Positions 47,924 through 55,858 of a stretch of 60,102 nt of DNA are shown here, piece by piece. The DNA lies in NCBI GenBank assembly GCA_037134895.1, contig JBAXLI010000020.1:1-60102 (forward strand). Reading direction: 5' to 3'. A model generated the notes under the pieces. The model saw nothing but the letters and a program-made list of their open reading frames with translations, was not told where the DNA came from and made no database searches. Source of the DNA: CAIRDP01 sp037134895. Lineage in GTDB: Bacteria; Bacteroidota; Bacteroidia; Bacteroidales; FEN-979. Position 1 is the stretch's first letter. Each line of letters starts with the position of its first letter. The translations under genes and the position numbers were made by a program.

Positions 47924-50335
47924 TTATTCGATACGGATGCTAATTTCTTCTGAACGAAACTCTAGTACCTTGCTTTGTATAGTATTACCCGACCTCTTTA
48001 TAGGCATTTCCTGGCCGTGTACAATAAAACCTTTTAAACTAGGGAACGAATGCAGGATTACCCTGATCTTAGTGAATTTCGAAGTATATACACCTTCTGA
48101 CTTTCCAATGGTAAGGCTCTTACTCGATGGATCAAAGCGAATCAACCGCCTGCAAAAGGATCCCTTCTCATAATCATAGGTCAGTCCGTCATCCTCATAA
48201 TACAAATATGAACTTGAAGCCTGACCGTAATAAATATGAAGGTCAAGTGTATCTGATGGTTTTTCAGAAGTACTCTGTACAACCGACTGCATCGGGATCA
48301 TACCTGATGCTTTGACAAAAACAGGAAGATCTTCCAGCGGGGCATCTACCATCACTTCCTGTTGCCCCTGGTAGAAGTCTCCTGATGACAGCCTGTACCA
48401 TCCGCCTTCAGGCAAGTAGACCTTTGCATGGTTCTGTGTGCAGGAAACCGGGGCAACGAGAATGTTATCGCCAAAGAGATATTCCTCCTGGTACTTCCAC
48501 CAGTATATTTTCTTGTCATAGGTATAGTTGATGGCAAGGCTTCTGGCCACAGGAAGTCCGGTCTGGGTGGAAGCATAAAAAGCTGAATAAATGTAAGGAA
48601 GCAGCCGGTAGCGCTGAGAAATCAGCTTTACCGAGGAGGATTCCACATCCTCGCCCAGGGCCCATGGTTCTTTCCTGTTTGTCCCTTTAGCTGCATGGTT
48701 CCTGAAAAACGGGGTATAAACCCCCAGTGACATCCATCTCACAAACAATTCCTTCGTTGGTGATTCCATAAAGCCTCCCATATCAGGGCCTACAAAAGCC
48801 AGGCCCGACAGCCCCATGCTGTTGACCATCCTGGCCGAAAGTAGCATATGCTCGTCACTTGCAACATTATCACCCGTCCACACCGCCGAATACCTCTGTA
48901 TCCCTGCGTACGCGGCACGGGTAAGGATAAAAGGCCTTCTGCCGTTAAGGAGCTTCTTTGTCCCTTCATAAGTGGCCTTCGACATATTGAGCCCATAAAC
49001 ATTATGGGCCTGTTTCATGCTGCTTCCTTTGCCTTCAAAGCTAAACTGCACAATATCAGGTATGTTCTGCCCCCAGGCCGAAGGTTCATTCATGTCATTC
49101 CAGAATCCTTCAACACCGGGATCAGACAGCCTTTTGAAAGAATTTCCCCACCATTGTCTGACCACATCTTTTGTAAAATCCGGGAAATGGCACCTGCCGG
49201 GCCATACGCTTCCTATATACCGCTGCCCGTCGGGATATTTGACAAAATAATCATTCTTCACCCCCTCATCATAGGCAAAATATCCGGGTTCTACTTTAAT
49301 CCCAGGGTCAACAATGGTGGCAACATGAAAGCCCAGGCCATTCAACTCTGTTATAAGAGCTCCCGGATTTGAAAACCCCTTTGGATTCCAGGTAAAGATC
49401 TTATAGGCATCCATATAATCGATATCCAGGTAGATCATATCACAGGGGATCTTTTTCATCCTGAACGACTTTGCAATATCAAGGATCTCCTTATCAGGAT
49501 AATACCCCCAGCGGCTTTGCTGAAACCCGAGGCTCCAGATAGGGGGTAGCCACGAACGGCCGGTGAGCCAGGTGTAATCGCCAAGAATCCCTGCAACCGT
49601 CGATGCACCGAAAAAGTAATAATTCAGCTCACCCTCTGCAACAGAGAACCTTGAAAAAAGATTGTCGGTGGAAGCCGCAAAATCAAATTTCGTCCTAGAA
49701 GAATTGTCCAGGAATATCCCGTAAACCAGGCTGTCGTGAATTCCCATGAAAAACGGGATGCTCACGTACAAGGGATCAGCGTTGGAAGCATAGGCTGGCA
49801 CATCTGAATTCCACATCTCGTATTTGCTGTCGCGGCGGTCGAGATTGCCAGTTTTTTCGCCCAGTCCGATAAATTTCTCTCCATTAAAGAGTTTGCGGTA
49901 ACAACTGATCTCTTCACCCTGCCAGCCTGTACCGAAAGGAGCATATTCCTCAGAAAGCTGTTTGTTTTCATGATTCTTTACCTGTATGCGGATTGGATTT
50001 TTCGTGATCTCAATACTGAGTGAGTCGGTGCTGAGTGTTAACTTCTCACCAGATTCCTGCATCCTGAATGACCCGGCCTGTGGTTTTCCGATGACTGCAT
50101 AAGAAAAATCACCTTCGGCAAGCTGTTTGTTGGCGCTTATCCTGATGATGGTAGGGGAGTAGTATCTCAACCTGACAACAGCATTTTCTGATTTTATGGT
50201 AACATCGCTCCCCGATTGTTTTACCGATTTGAAATTCCCCATAAAAAATGTCTGAGCCTGAATCCCCGTCAGGGAAAACAAGACAAGCTGACTCCATACC
50301 AGAAGACAGCGTAAGTTCCTGCTGCGTTTGTTCAT
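47924..50335 (-). CDS. GH31 alpha-glucosidase-type glycosidase (803 aa)
   Basis: Signal peptide ending about residue 28 (LFSLTGIQAQ). An N-terminal beta-sandwich is followed by a TIM barrel with the GH31 signature: LDIDYMDAYKIFTWNPKGFS, and nucleophile D414 in GFWNDMNEPSA; the acid/base is expected near GDNVASDE. C-terminal beta domains end IEYSEEISIRIE-like. It hydrolyses alpha-glucosidic, alpha-xylosidic or similar bonds from the non-reducing end; the exact linkage is not visible. It heads a leftward segment with the MFS gene and belongs to a mannose/glucose harvest set with GH92 and GH2. Confidence 0.88.
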   Translation of the reverse strand: MNKRSRNLRCLLVWSQLVLFSLTGIQAQTFFMGNFKSVKQSGSDVTIKSENAVVRLRYYSPTIIRISANKQLAEGDFSYAVIGKPQAGSFRMQESGEKLTLSTDSLSIEITKNPIRIQVKNHENKQLSEEYAPFGTGWQGEEISCYRKLFNGEKFIGLGEKTGNLDRRDSKYEMWNSDVPAYASNADPLYVSIPFFMGIHDSLVYGIFLDNSSRTKFDFAASTDNLFSRFSVAEGELNYYFFGASTVAGILGDYTWLTGRSWLPPIWSLGFQQSRWGYYPDKEILDIAKSFRMKKIPCDMIYLDIDYMDAYKIFTWNPKGFSNPGALITELNGLGFHVATIVDPGIKVEPGYFAYDEGVKNDYFVKYPDGQRYIGSVWPGRCHFPDFTKDVVRQWWGNSFKRLSDPGVEGFWNDMNEPSAWGQNIPDIVQFSFEGKGSSMKQAHNVYGLNMSKATYEGTKKLLNGRRPFILTRAAYAGIQRYSAVWTGDNVASDEHMLLSARMVNSMGLSGLAFVGPDMGGFMESPTKELFVRWMSLGVYTPFFRNHAAKGTNRKEPWALGEDVESSSVKLISQRYRLLPYIYSAFYASTQTGLPVARSLAINYTYDKKIYWWKYQEEYLFGDNILVAPVSCTQNHAKVYLPEGGWYRLSSGDFYQGQQEVMVDAPLEDLPVFVKASGMIPMQSVVQSTSEKPSDTLDLHIYYGQASSSYLYYEDDGLTYDYEKGSFCRRLIRFDPSSKSLTIGKSEGVYTSKFTKIRVILHSFPSLKGFIVHGQEMPIKRSGNTIQSKVLEFRSEEISIRIE

Positions 50336-50367
50336 GATCTTATAAGTTACCGGCTATGGCCGGATGG

Positions 50368-52731
50368 TTATACTCCTTCGTGTTCAGTCCTGCGGATGAT
50401 CTCGTTCTGAAGATCTTCTCCCAGGTCGTTGAAATAGTCGCTGTACCCGGCCACTCTTACAATGAGGTTCCTGTGCTTTTCAGGATGCTTCTGGGCATCC
50501 CTGAGAGTTGCTGCATTCACGACATTGAACTGGATATGGTGCCCGTCCATCCTGAAATAGGACCTGATAAGGCTGCCTAGTTTCCCAATCGCTTCATCCC
50601 CCTCAAAAAATGATGGTGAGAACTTCTGGTTCAGAAGGGTTCCTCCTGTAAGCAGGTGGTCAATTTTGGCAGCTGATTTAAGCACTGCTGTCGGGCCTTT
50701 ATGGTCGGCTCCCTGGAAAGGGGAAATGCCTTCCGACAAGGGCTCCCCGGCTTTGCGGCCATCGGGCAGAGCGCCAATCACGCTTCCGAAATACACATGT
50801 GAAGTCGTAGGCAGCATGTTGATCCTGTGTTTTCCGCCGACCGATGTCGGCCTTCCGTCGACTGATTCGAAAAACAGGCGAAAGACAAGCCGGGATTGCT
50901 CATCCGCATAATCATCATCATTGCCGTATTTGGGTGTTTTGTAAACAAGTTCCTTTCTGAACTCCTCGAAATCATTGAAATCGGCCGAAAGGGCTTTCAG
51001 CAGGCCCTGCATGGTAATTGTTTTCTTCTCGAAAACATGGTACCTGATGGATGTGAGCGAGTCGGTAATGCTGCCAAGCCCCACACCCTGAATGTATGTA
51101 GTATTGTATCTGGCACCACCGGCATTGTAATCAAGTCCGTTTGTGATGCAGTCATCGATGAACAGGCTGAGAAAAGGCACAGGCATATGATCGGCAAAAA
51201 CCCTGTGAATGATGTTATTGCCTTTCATCTTGATTGAAGTCAGATAATCGAGATGAAGGCGGAAAGCATTGACAAGCTCCGCAAATGAAGTAAAATCCGT
51301 CGCTTTGCCTGCTGCTATGCTGACCTGGGTTTGAGTACGGGCGTCAAAGCCGTTGTTAAGGGTAAGCTCAAGCACTTTTGCAAGGTTGAAATACCCAGAA
51401 AGGATGTAGGCTTCAGTACCGAAGGCACCGGCTTCAACACAGCCGCTTGCTCCCCCGTTCCTTGCATCGGCCAGAGATTTTCCCTGCCTTACAAGTTCCT
51501 GTATGATGGCATCGGTATTGAAGAATGAAGGCTGCCCGAAGCCGGTTTTTGTGATCTGCAAGGTACGGTGGATGAATTTGTCGGGGTTTTTCTTGCTTAC
51601 CTGGACCATTGAACTGGGCTGTAAAAGCCTCATTTCCTCGATCACATCAAGAAGTATAAACGTAAGTTCATTCACGGCATCTGAGCCGTCCTGTTTGACA
51701 CCTCCGAGGTTAATCAGGCAGAAATCAGTATATGTGTTGCTTTCAAGAGCCGTAATTCCAACTTTCGGAGGAGCGGGATGATTGTTGAATTTAATCCAGA
51801 AACATTGAAGAAGCTCAATCGCCTTCTCCTTTGAAAGGCTGCCATCTTCAATTCCTTTATGGTAGAACGGAAGTAAATGCTGGTCAAGACGGCCAGGGTT
51901 GAATGAATCCCATGGATTGAGTTCAGTGATCACTCCCAGGTGGACAAACCAATAGTATTGAAGCGCCTCATGGAAGGTACGGGGAGCGTTTGCGGGGACA
52001 TGGTGGCAGATCCCAACCATCTCAAGAAGCTCTGCTTTCCTTTTTGGATCGGTTTCCTTTGCTGCCAGGGATTCAAGTTCTCCTGCATGCCTTGCTGCAA
52101 ACCTGACAAGCGCATTCGCACAGACAGCCATGCCTTTGAGCTCTTCCCGCTTTTCAAAAGCCTTTGGATCATTTATAAAATCAAGGTTGTCGATCTCATC
52201 TTTGATCTGGATCAGCAGATCATTCATGCCCATTTTATATATCTTGCCTCCCAGCACTGTATGCCCGGGCGCCCGCTGCTCCTGGAATTCGGTAAATACA
52301 CCTGCTCTATAGGCATTATGCCATTCAGTCGGAAGGGCGTTCATGATCCGATCGCGGTTGCTGCGGCCAGTCCAGAATGGTATGATCCTGTCGCTGTACA
52401 CCCTGCGGACTGCCGCATCGACCCTGAAAGATACTTTTTTTCTTGAATCCAGTACGTCCAGGTCCTCCAGGCTGTGAAGGCATATCTCAGGATAAGTCGG
52501 ACAAGCCTTGGGGGCAGGCCCCCGCTCGCCAACGATCAATTCACCTTCATTGAGGCAGATCGACTTATGTGTGTGCACATGGTCAAAAACCATTGCCCTC
52601 ATCACAGGGACAGAAACCTCTCTGTCGATACCCGTTTCGTAAAAACCGGTAACAAGCAACCCACGCTCGGCACTGATGCAGTTTACTGCATTCAGGCTCT
52701 GCTCCCTCAATCTGTTGATTCTGTCAGTCAT
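50368..52731 (-). CDS. hypD: Glycyl radical enzyme, trans-4-hydroxyproline dehydratase-like (787 aa)
   Basis: The GRE architecture is complete. The active-site loop is GGASGCVEAGAFGTEAY (C431, then E433), and the glycyl radical loop RVAGYSDYF has Gly at about residue 762, 25 residues from the end. Long stretches throughout (FTEFQEQRAPGHTVLGGKIY, PWDSFNPGRLDQHLLPFY, TKTGFGQPSFFNTDAIIQEL, DYNAGGARYNTTYIQGVGLG, PTTSHVYFGSVIGALPDGRK) resemble clostridial trans-4-hydroxy-L-proline dehydratase rather than PFL, choline lyase or glycerol dehydratase. It would convert hydroxyproline to pyrroline-5-carboxylate under strict anoxia. An activase lies just upstream. No proC is seen nearby. Confidence 0.8.
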   Translation of the reverse strand: MTDRINRLREQSLNAVNCISAERGLLVTGFYETGIDREVSVPVMRAMVFDHVHTHKSICLNEGELIVGERGPAPKACPTYPEICLHSLEDLDVLDSRKKVSFRVDAAVRRVYSDRIIPFWTGRSNRDRIMNALPTEWHNAYRAGVFTEFQEQRAPGHTVLGGKIYKMGMNDLLIQIKDEIDNLDFINDPKAFEKREELKGMAVCANALVRFAARHAGELESLAAKETDPKRKAELLEMVGICHHVPANAPRTFHEALQYYWFVHLGVITELNPWDSFNPGRLDQHLLPFYHKGIEDGSLSKEKAIELLQCFWIKFNNHPAPPKVGITALESNTYTDFCLINLGGVKQDGSDAVNELTFILLDVIEEMRLLQPSSMVQVSKKNPDKFIHRTLQITKTGFGQPSFFNTDAIIQELVRQGKSLADARNGGASGCVEAGAFGTEAYILSGYFNLAKVLELTLNNGFDARTQTQVSIAAGKATDFTSFAELVNAFRLHLDYLTSIKMKGNNIIHRVFADHMPVPFLSLFIDDCITNGLDYNAGGARYNTTYIQGVGLGSITDSLTSIRYHVFEKKTITMQGLLKALSADFNDFEEFRKELVYKTPKYGNDDDYADEQSRLVFRLFFESVDGRPTSVGGKHRINMLPTTSHVYFGSVIGALPDGRKAGEPLSEGISPFQGADHKGPTAVLKSAAKIDHLLTGGTLLNQKFSPSFFEGDEAIGKLGSLIRSYFRMDGHHIQFNVVNAATLRDAQKHPEKHRNLIVRVAGYSDYFNDLGEDLQNEIIRRTEHEGV

Positions 52732-52738
52732 AACTGTT

Positions 52739-52766
52739 TTTCACCATTTCACCATTTCACCATTTC
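52739..52766. repeat. Intergenic short tandem repeat, ACCATTTC words
   Basis: Three and a half copies of a 9-nt unit TTTCACCAT in tandem between the activase and the glycyl radical enzyme genes. Confidence 0.85.
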
Positions 52767-52768
52767 TA

Positions 52769-53569
52769 TTATCCCCCGATCTTAACTTTAAATCCCAGGC
52801 TCCCGAGTTCCAGCTTTCTTCCTGCCAGTGCTTCTTTTGGCATATTTGCTGTATTTTCCATGAAATTCCTGATCCCCATCCTTTTATATTTGCTTTCTGC
52901 AGACCTGTGGAACGGAAGAAGGTGTATCTCGCTTATCCGGTTCCTGATAGGTTCAAGGTACAATGCCATGGTCCTGAAATTCTCATCTGAATCGCTGATC
53001 CCCTGGATGACCGGAATCCGGATGATGATCTCTTTTCCAAGCGCAGCAAGCCTTTTCAGATTTTCAAGGATCAGCTTATTCGAAACCCCTGTGTGCTTAA
53101 TATGGAGACTCTCATCCATCAGCTTCAGATCATAAAGATACAAATCTACATATTTAGCCGATTTCTCAAGGTTTTCCCATTCGGTATATCCGCAGGTATC
53201 CAGTGCTGTATTCAGGCCATTCTGTTTTATTTCTTTAAGAAGGACCGTCAGAAACTCTTGCTGTAAGGTAGGTTCTCCGCCTGATATCGTGATTCCGCCC
53301 CCTGATTCATCATAAAAAATCTTATCCTGCATGGCTTCCGTCATGATCTCATCCACAGTCATCCATTTACCTGAAACTTCTTCCTCGGTAAAAATTTTAT
53401 TCTCAAGTTTCAGTTTTCTTAATGTTGTTTCGGGCAAAGGGTTCCGGCTTTCAGGATTATGACACCAGTGGCAGGAGAGTGGACAGCCTTTTAAAAACAC
53501 CGTGGTTCGGATTCCCGGACCGTCGTGCACCGTGAACCTTCTGATTTCAAATACAAGTCCTTTAACCAT
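52769..53569 (-). CDS. hypE: Glycyl radical enzyme activating protein, radical SAM (266 aa)
   Basis: The ATG at 53569 (MVKGLVFEIRRFTVHDGPGI) is chosen; the frame extends further up into the peptidase gene but that part is unlikely. The CxxxCxxC cluster site is FLKGCPLSCHWCHNPESR, followed by GGGITISGGEPTLQ (SAM contact) and later LYDLKLMDE and IRIPVIQG. It uses SAM to place the radical on the partner's glycine. The stretch after the cluster (NPLPETTLRKLKLENKIFTE) has no cysteines, so the extra ferredoxin-like insert found in many GRE activases is missing, as in PFL-activase. It lies 37 bases upstream of the enzyme. Confidence 0.85.
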   Translation of the reverse strand: MVKGLVFEIRRFTVHDGPGIRTTVFLKGCPLSCHWCHNPESRNPLPETTLRKLKLENKIFTEEEVSGKWMTVDEIMTEAMQDKIFYDESGGGITISGGEPTLQQEFLTVLLKEIKQNGLNTALDTCGYTEWENLEKSAKYVDLYLYDLKLMDESLHIKHTGVSNKLILENLKRLAALGKEIIIRIPVIQGISDSDENFRTMALYLEPIRNRISEIHLLPFHRSAESKYKRMGIRNFMENTANMPKEALAGRKLELGSLGFKVKIGG

Positions 53570-53604
53570 GGTATCGAAAATTACCGTTAAACTCCGCGCT
53601 TCAA

Positions 53605-54927
53605 TTACTTCCCGATTGTATCCTGCTCTGTGTAAAACCTGATCATCGTTGTGATCGCCCTCCTGCACGCAGGGCAGAATCCGGCAGCTTCATTTGATTT
53701 CATCCTGCAATCCATAGCCGGACTGTATATGCCTTTGCCCATGTATCCTCCACCTTCAAACATTCCTGCCACATCTTTGTATTGAGAAGTCCTTGGCGTA
53801 GGCAGAGGCATACCGGCAGGTATCAGGTCCTTCCATTTCGACTGAAAATTCACATTGGTGGTAATATTTGGCTCCCAGGGCTCAACTTTCGTATTATAAA
53901 AATCAGAATATGTCACTTCGGCGTTGTAGTATTCGTCGGCAAGCCCGGCAAATGAATGACCGAATTCATGTATTGCCACCTGCTTTGAATACTGGTTGTT
54001 TGCTGTCCCTTCGGCATAATGGTTGAAAAATCCTCCGCCTCCGTAGCGTTTTGAATTGACTATGACAAAAATCGCATCATATGGGACATTTGAAGCGATG
54101 TCGCAAATTGATTTGGTATCGGAACTGGTGAGGTAACGGTCCATGTCGAAGGTGTAAAACTGGCTGTGGATATTGGTATTCACATAAATCTCCTTGCCTG
54201 GGATGGAAACCCCTGACTCATCCGAGGGTGACATTACTGCATAGAAATTGAATTTTGAACTGTCCCGGGAATACGGATCTACACTCATGAAATAATCAGC
54301 CATCGATTTTGAATCATTGAGAAATTGAGGCAATTCCTCCTCTGTATAACCTTCGGCCAGGAACGCGATATCAACATGATTGGAAGGATCTCCTGAATAC
54401 CTTATCCTTTCAACTTTATACCGGTGAATGCTGTCGTTCCTGATAAAGTAATCATCGGGCCTGATGTACATCCCGAAGATACTGGAAAATTCCCCTGTTT
54501 CATAGGCTCGTTTTTCTATCACAAAATTCACTGTTTTCCTTGGGAATGGCGTAGTGGCGACCATTGGGAAGGCCCGGTTCAGCTGCTTTGCTTCGGGAGT
54601 GCCTTTCCATTCCTGGAACAGGCTGCAGAAGCCCCTGGCAAATATCAGGTTCCCTGTTGCTGAATCATACAGGCAATAACGATATGAACCGTAGTTTTTC
54701 ATTGCAAGAAGGTTTTTATGAGGCCCGCCATAATAGGGTTCCGCTCTCATCTCCCTGAAGTAAACATTCTCCTGCTTGCTGTTCCCGGCAAGGAAATAAT
54801 CGACACGCAGGGTTTTGTTGAGAAAAAGTTCATTGAACCCGGCAGCCGAAGGTGATGACGGGTTTTCTCCCTGGGCCGACAGCAGGCAGGGAAAGAGCAT
54901 GAGAGATAACAGAATAATGTTTTTCAT
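53605..54927 (-). CDS. M64-family (IgA peptidase-like) metallopeptidase (440 aa)
   Basis: Start at the ATG at 54927 (MKNIILLSLMLFPCLLSAQG), a clear signal peptide. The N-terminal 150 residues are beta-rich. The zinc site is QVAIHEFGHSFAGLADEYY (HExxH at 320-324 with downstream acidic ligand), the defining motif of peptidase M64, first seen in IgA-cleaving Bacteroidota relatives. The C-terminus carries cysteines (MDCRMKSNEAAGFCPACRRA) that may form disulfides. It probably cleaves glycosylated secreted proteins. It ends 36 bases before the activase gene. Confidence 0.85.
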   Translation of the reverse strand: MKNIILLSLMLFPCLLSAQGENPSSPSAAGFNELFLNKTLRVDYFLAGNSKQENVYFREMRAEPYYGGPHKNLLAMKNYGSYRYCLYDSATGNLIFARGFCSLFQEWKGTPEAKQLNRAFPMVATTPFPRKTVNFVIEKRAYETGEFSSIFGMYIRPDDYFIRNDSIHRYKVERIRYSGDPSNHVDIAFLAEGYTEEELPQFLNDSKSMADYFMSVDPYSRDSSKFNFYAVMSPSDESGVSIPGKEIYVNTNIHSQFYTFDMDRYLTSSDTKSICDIASNVPYDAIFVIVNSKRYGGGGFFNHYAEGTANNQYSKQVAIHEFGHSFAGLADEYYNAEVTYSDFYNTKVEPWEPNITTNVNFQSKWKDLIPAGMPLPTPRTSQYKDVAGMFEGGGYMGKGIYSPAMDCRMKSNEAAGFCPACRRAITTMIRFYTEQDTIGK

Positions 54928-54931
54928 ATTA

Positions 54932-54970
54932 AGTATTTCGCTTTTCGCCATTTCGCTATTTCGCTATTTA
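54932..54970. repeat. Intergenic short tandem repeat, TTTCGCTATTTCGC words
   Basis: Words ATTTCGCTT, TTCGCC, ATTTCGCT, ATTTCGCT, ATTT fill the gap before the M64 gene, with an 8-9 nt unit. Confidence 0.85.
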
Positions 54971-55858
54971 TGTTGTATTTCCTTTCACCTGCACTACAGC
55001 CGTTCCTATTAGCATGAGCACACAACCTGCCGTCATCCTCATAGTCATGGTTTCGCCCAGCAGCAACATTCCTCCGATCACCGCGAAAACTGCCTCAAGC
55101 CCCAGAATTATGCTCACGTAGGCGGGATGTGCTGTTTTCTGCGCCATGATCTGAAGAGTATAGGCGACACCCACTGAAAGGATCCCTCCATAACAGATGG
55201 GAGCCCAGGCCTGCAATATACCGGCAATTTCCACCACTTCAATTGAAAATGCTACAAGGAGGTTCAGCACTACTGTTACCATAAACTGTATCACTGCAAG
55301 CAGGATTGAATCCATCTGAGGGGAAAGCCAGCCTATAATAAGGACATGGAAGGAAAATACAAAAGAGCAAATCAGGACCAGCATATCACCGGGGGCCATG
55401 GAAAAACCCCTGGTGATGCTCATGAAATAAAGTCCTGTGATTGAAAGTACGACACCTGCCCAGAGGAAGCGGTTGCTCTTCTGGCCGAAGAACAGGCCGA
55501 CCAGCGGCACAAAAACCACATACAACTCAGTCAGGAACCCGGCTTTGCCCGCAGTCGTTTTCTGCAGCCCCAGTTGTTGAAGGGCCACCCCTGAAAACAA
55601 CAGCAGACCGGTGAACAGGCTTCCAATCAGGATTTTCCTTCGCTGCACCGGATCACTGACAAAAATCATTTTGTCACCTTTCCTCAATTTGTTATACAGG
55701 AGCGGAAGAAGAACAAAGATTCCAAGGGAAAACCTCACCCCATTATAGGTAAAAGGCCCGACGTAATCCATTCCCATACGCTGGGCAACGAACGCGAAAC
55801 CCCAGATCGCCGCCGCAAGCAACAGGAGAAGATCACCTTTCACCTTTGCTGCCTTCAT
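54968..55858 (-). CDS. EamA/DMT-family transporter (296 aa)
   Basis: Ten hydrophobic segments forming two EamA repeats: first LLLLLAAAIWGFAFVAQRMG to FFGQKSNRFLWAGVVLSITG, second LVLICSFVFSFHVLIIGWLS to MRMTAGCVLMLIGTAVVQVK. The motif AAIWGFAFVAQRMGMD is typical of the RhaT/YdcZ-like branch that exports or imports small metabolites. Its start overlaps the GH92 stop (ATGA), so it is translated with it, and it may carry a degradation product. Substrate unknown. Confidence 0.85.
   Translation of the reverse strand: MKAAKVKGDLLLLLAAAIWGFAFVAQRMGMDYVGPFTYNGVRFSLGIFVLLPLLYNKLRKGDKMIFVSDPVQRRKILIGSLFTGLLLFSGVALQQLGLQKTTAGKAGFLTELYVVFVPLVGLFFGQKSNRFLWAGVVLSITGLYFMSITRGFSMAPGDMLVLICSFVFSFHVLIIGWLSPQMDSILLAVIQFMVTVVLNLLVAFSIEVVEIAGILQAWAPICYGGILSVGVAYTLQIMAQKTAHPAYVSIILGLEAVFAVIGGMLLLGETMTMRMTAGCVLMLIGTAVVQVKGNTT

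Noticed and set aside
50368..52731. Pyruvate formate-lyase or choline trimethylamine-lyase
   Set aside because: PFL has two adjacent active-site cysteines, which are absent here. The GCVEAGAFGTEAY loop and the FTEFQEQRAPGHT and SDYF motifs fit hydroxyproline dehydratase better.
1452..54970. CRISPR arrays in the tandem-repeat spacers
   Set aside because: Units are 7-9 nt, contiguous and imperfect, with no spacers of 25-40 nt and no cas genes.
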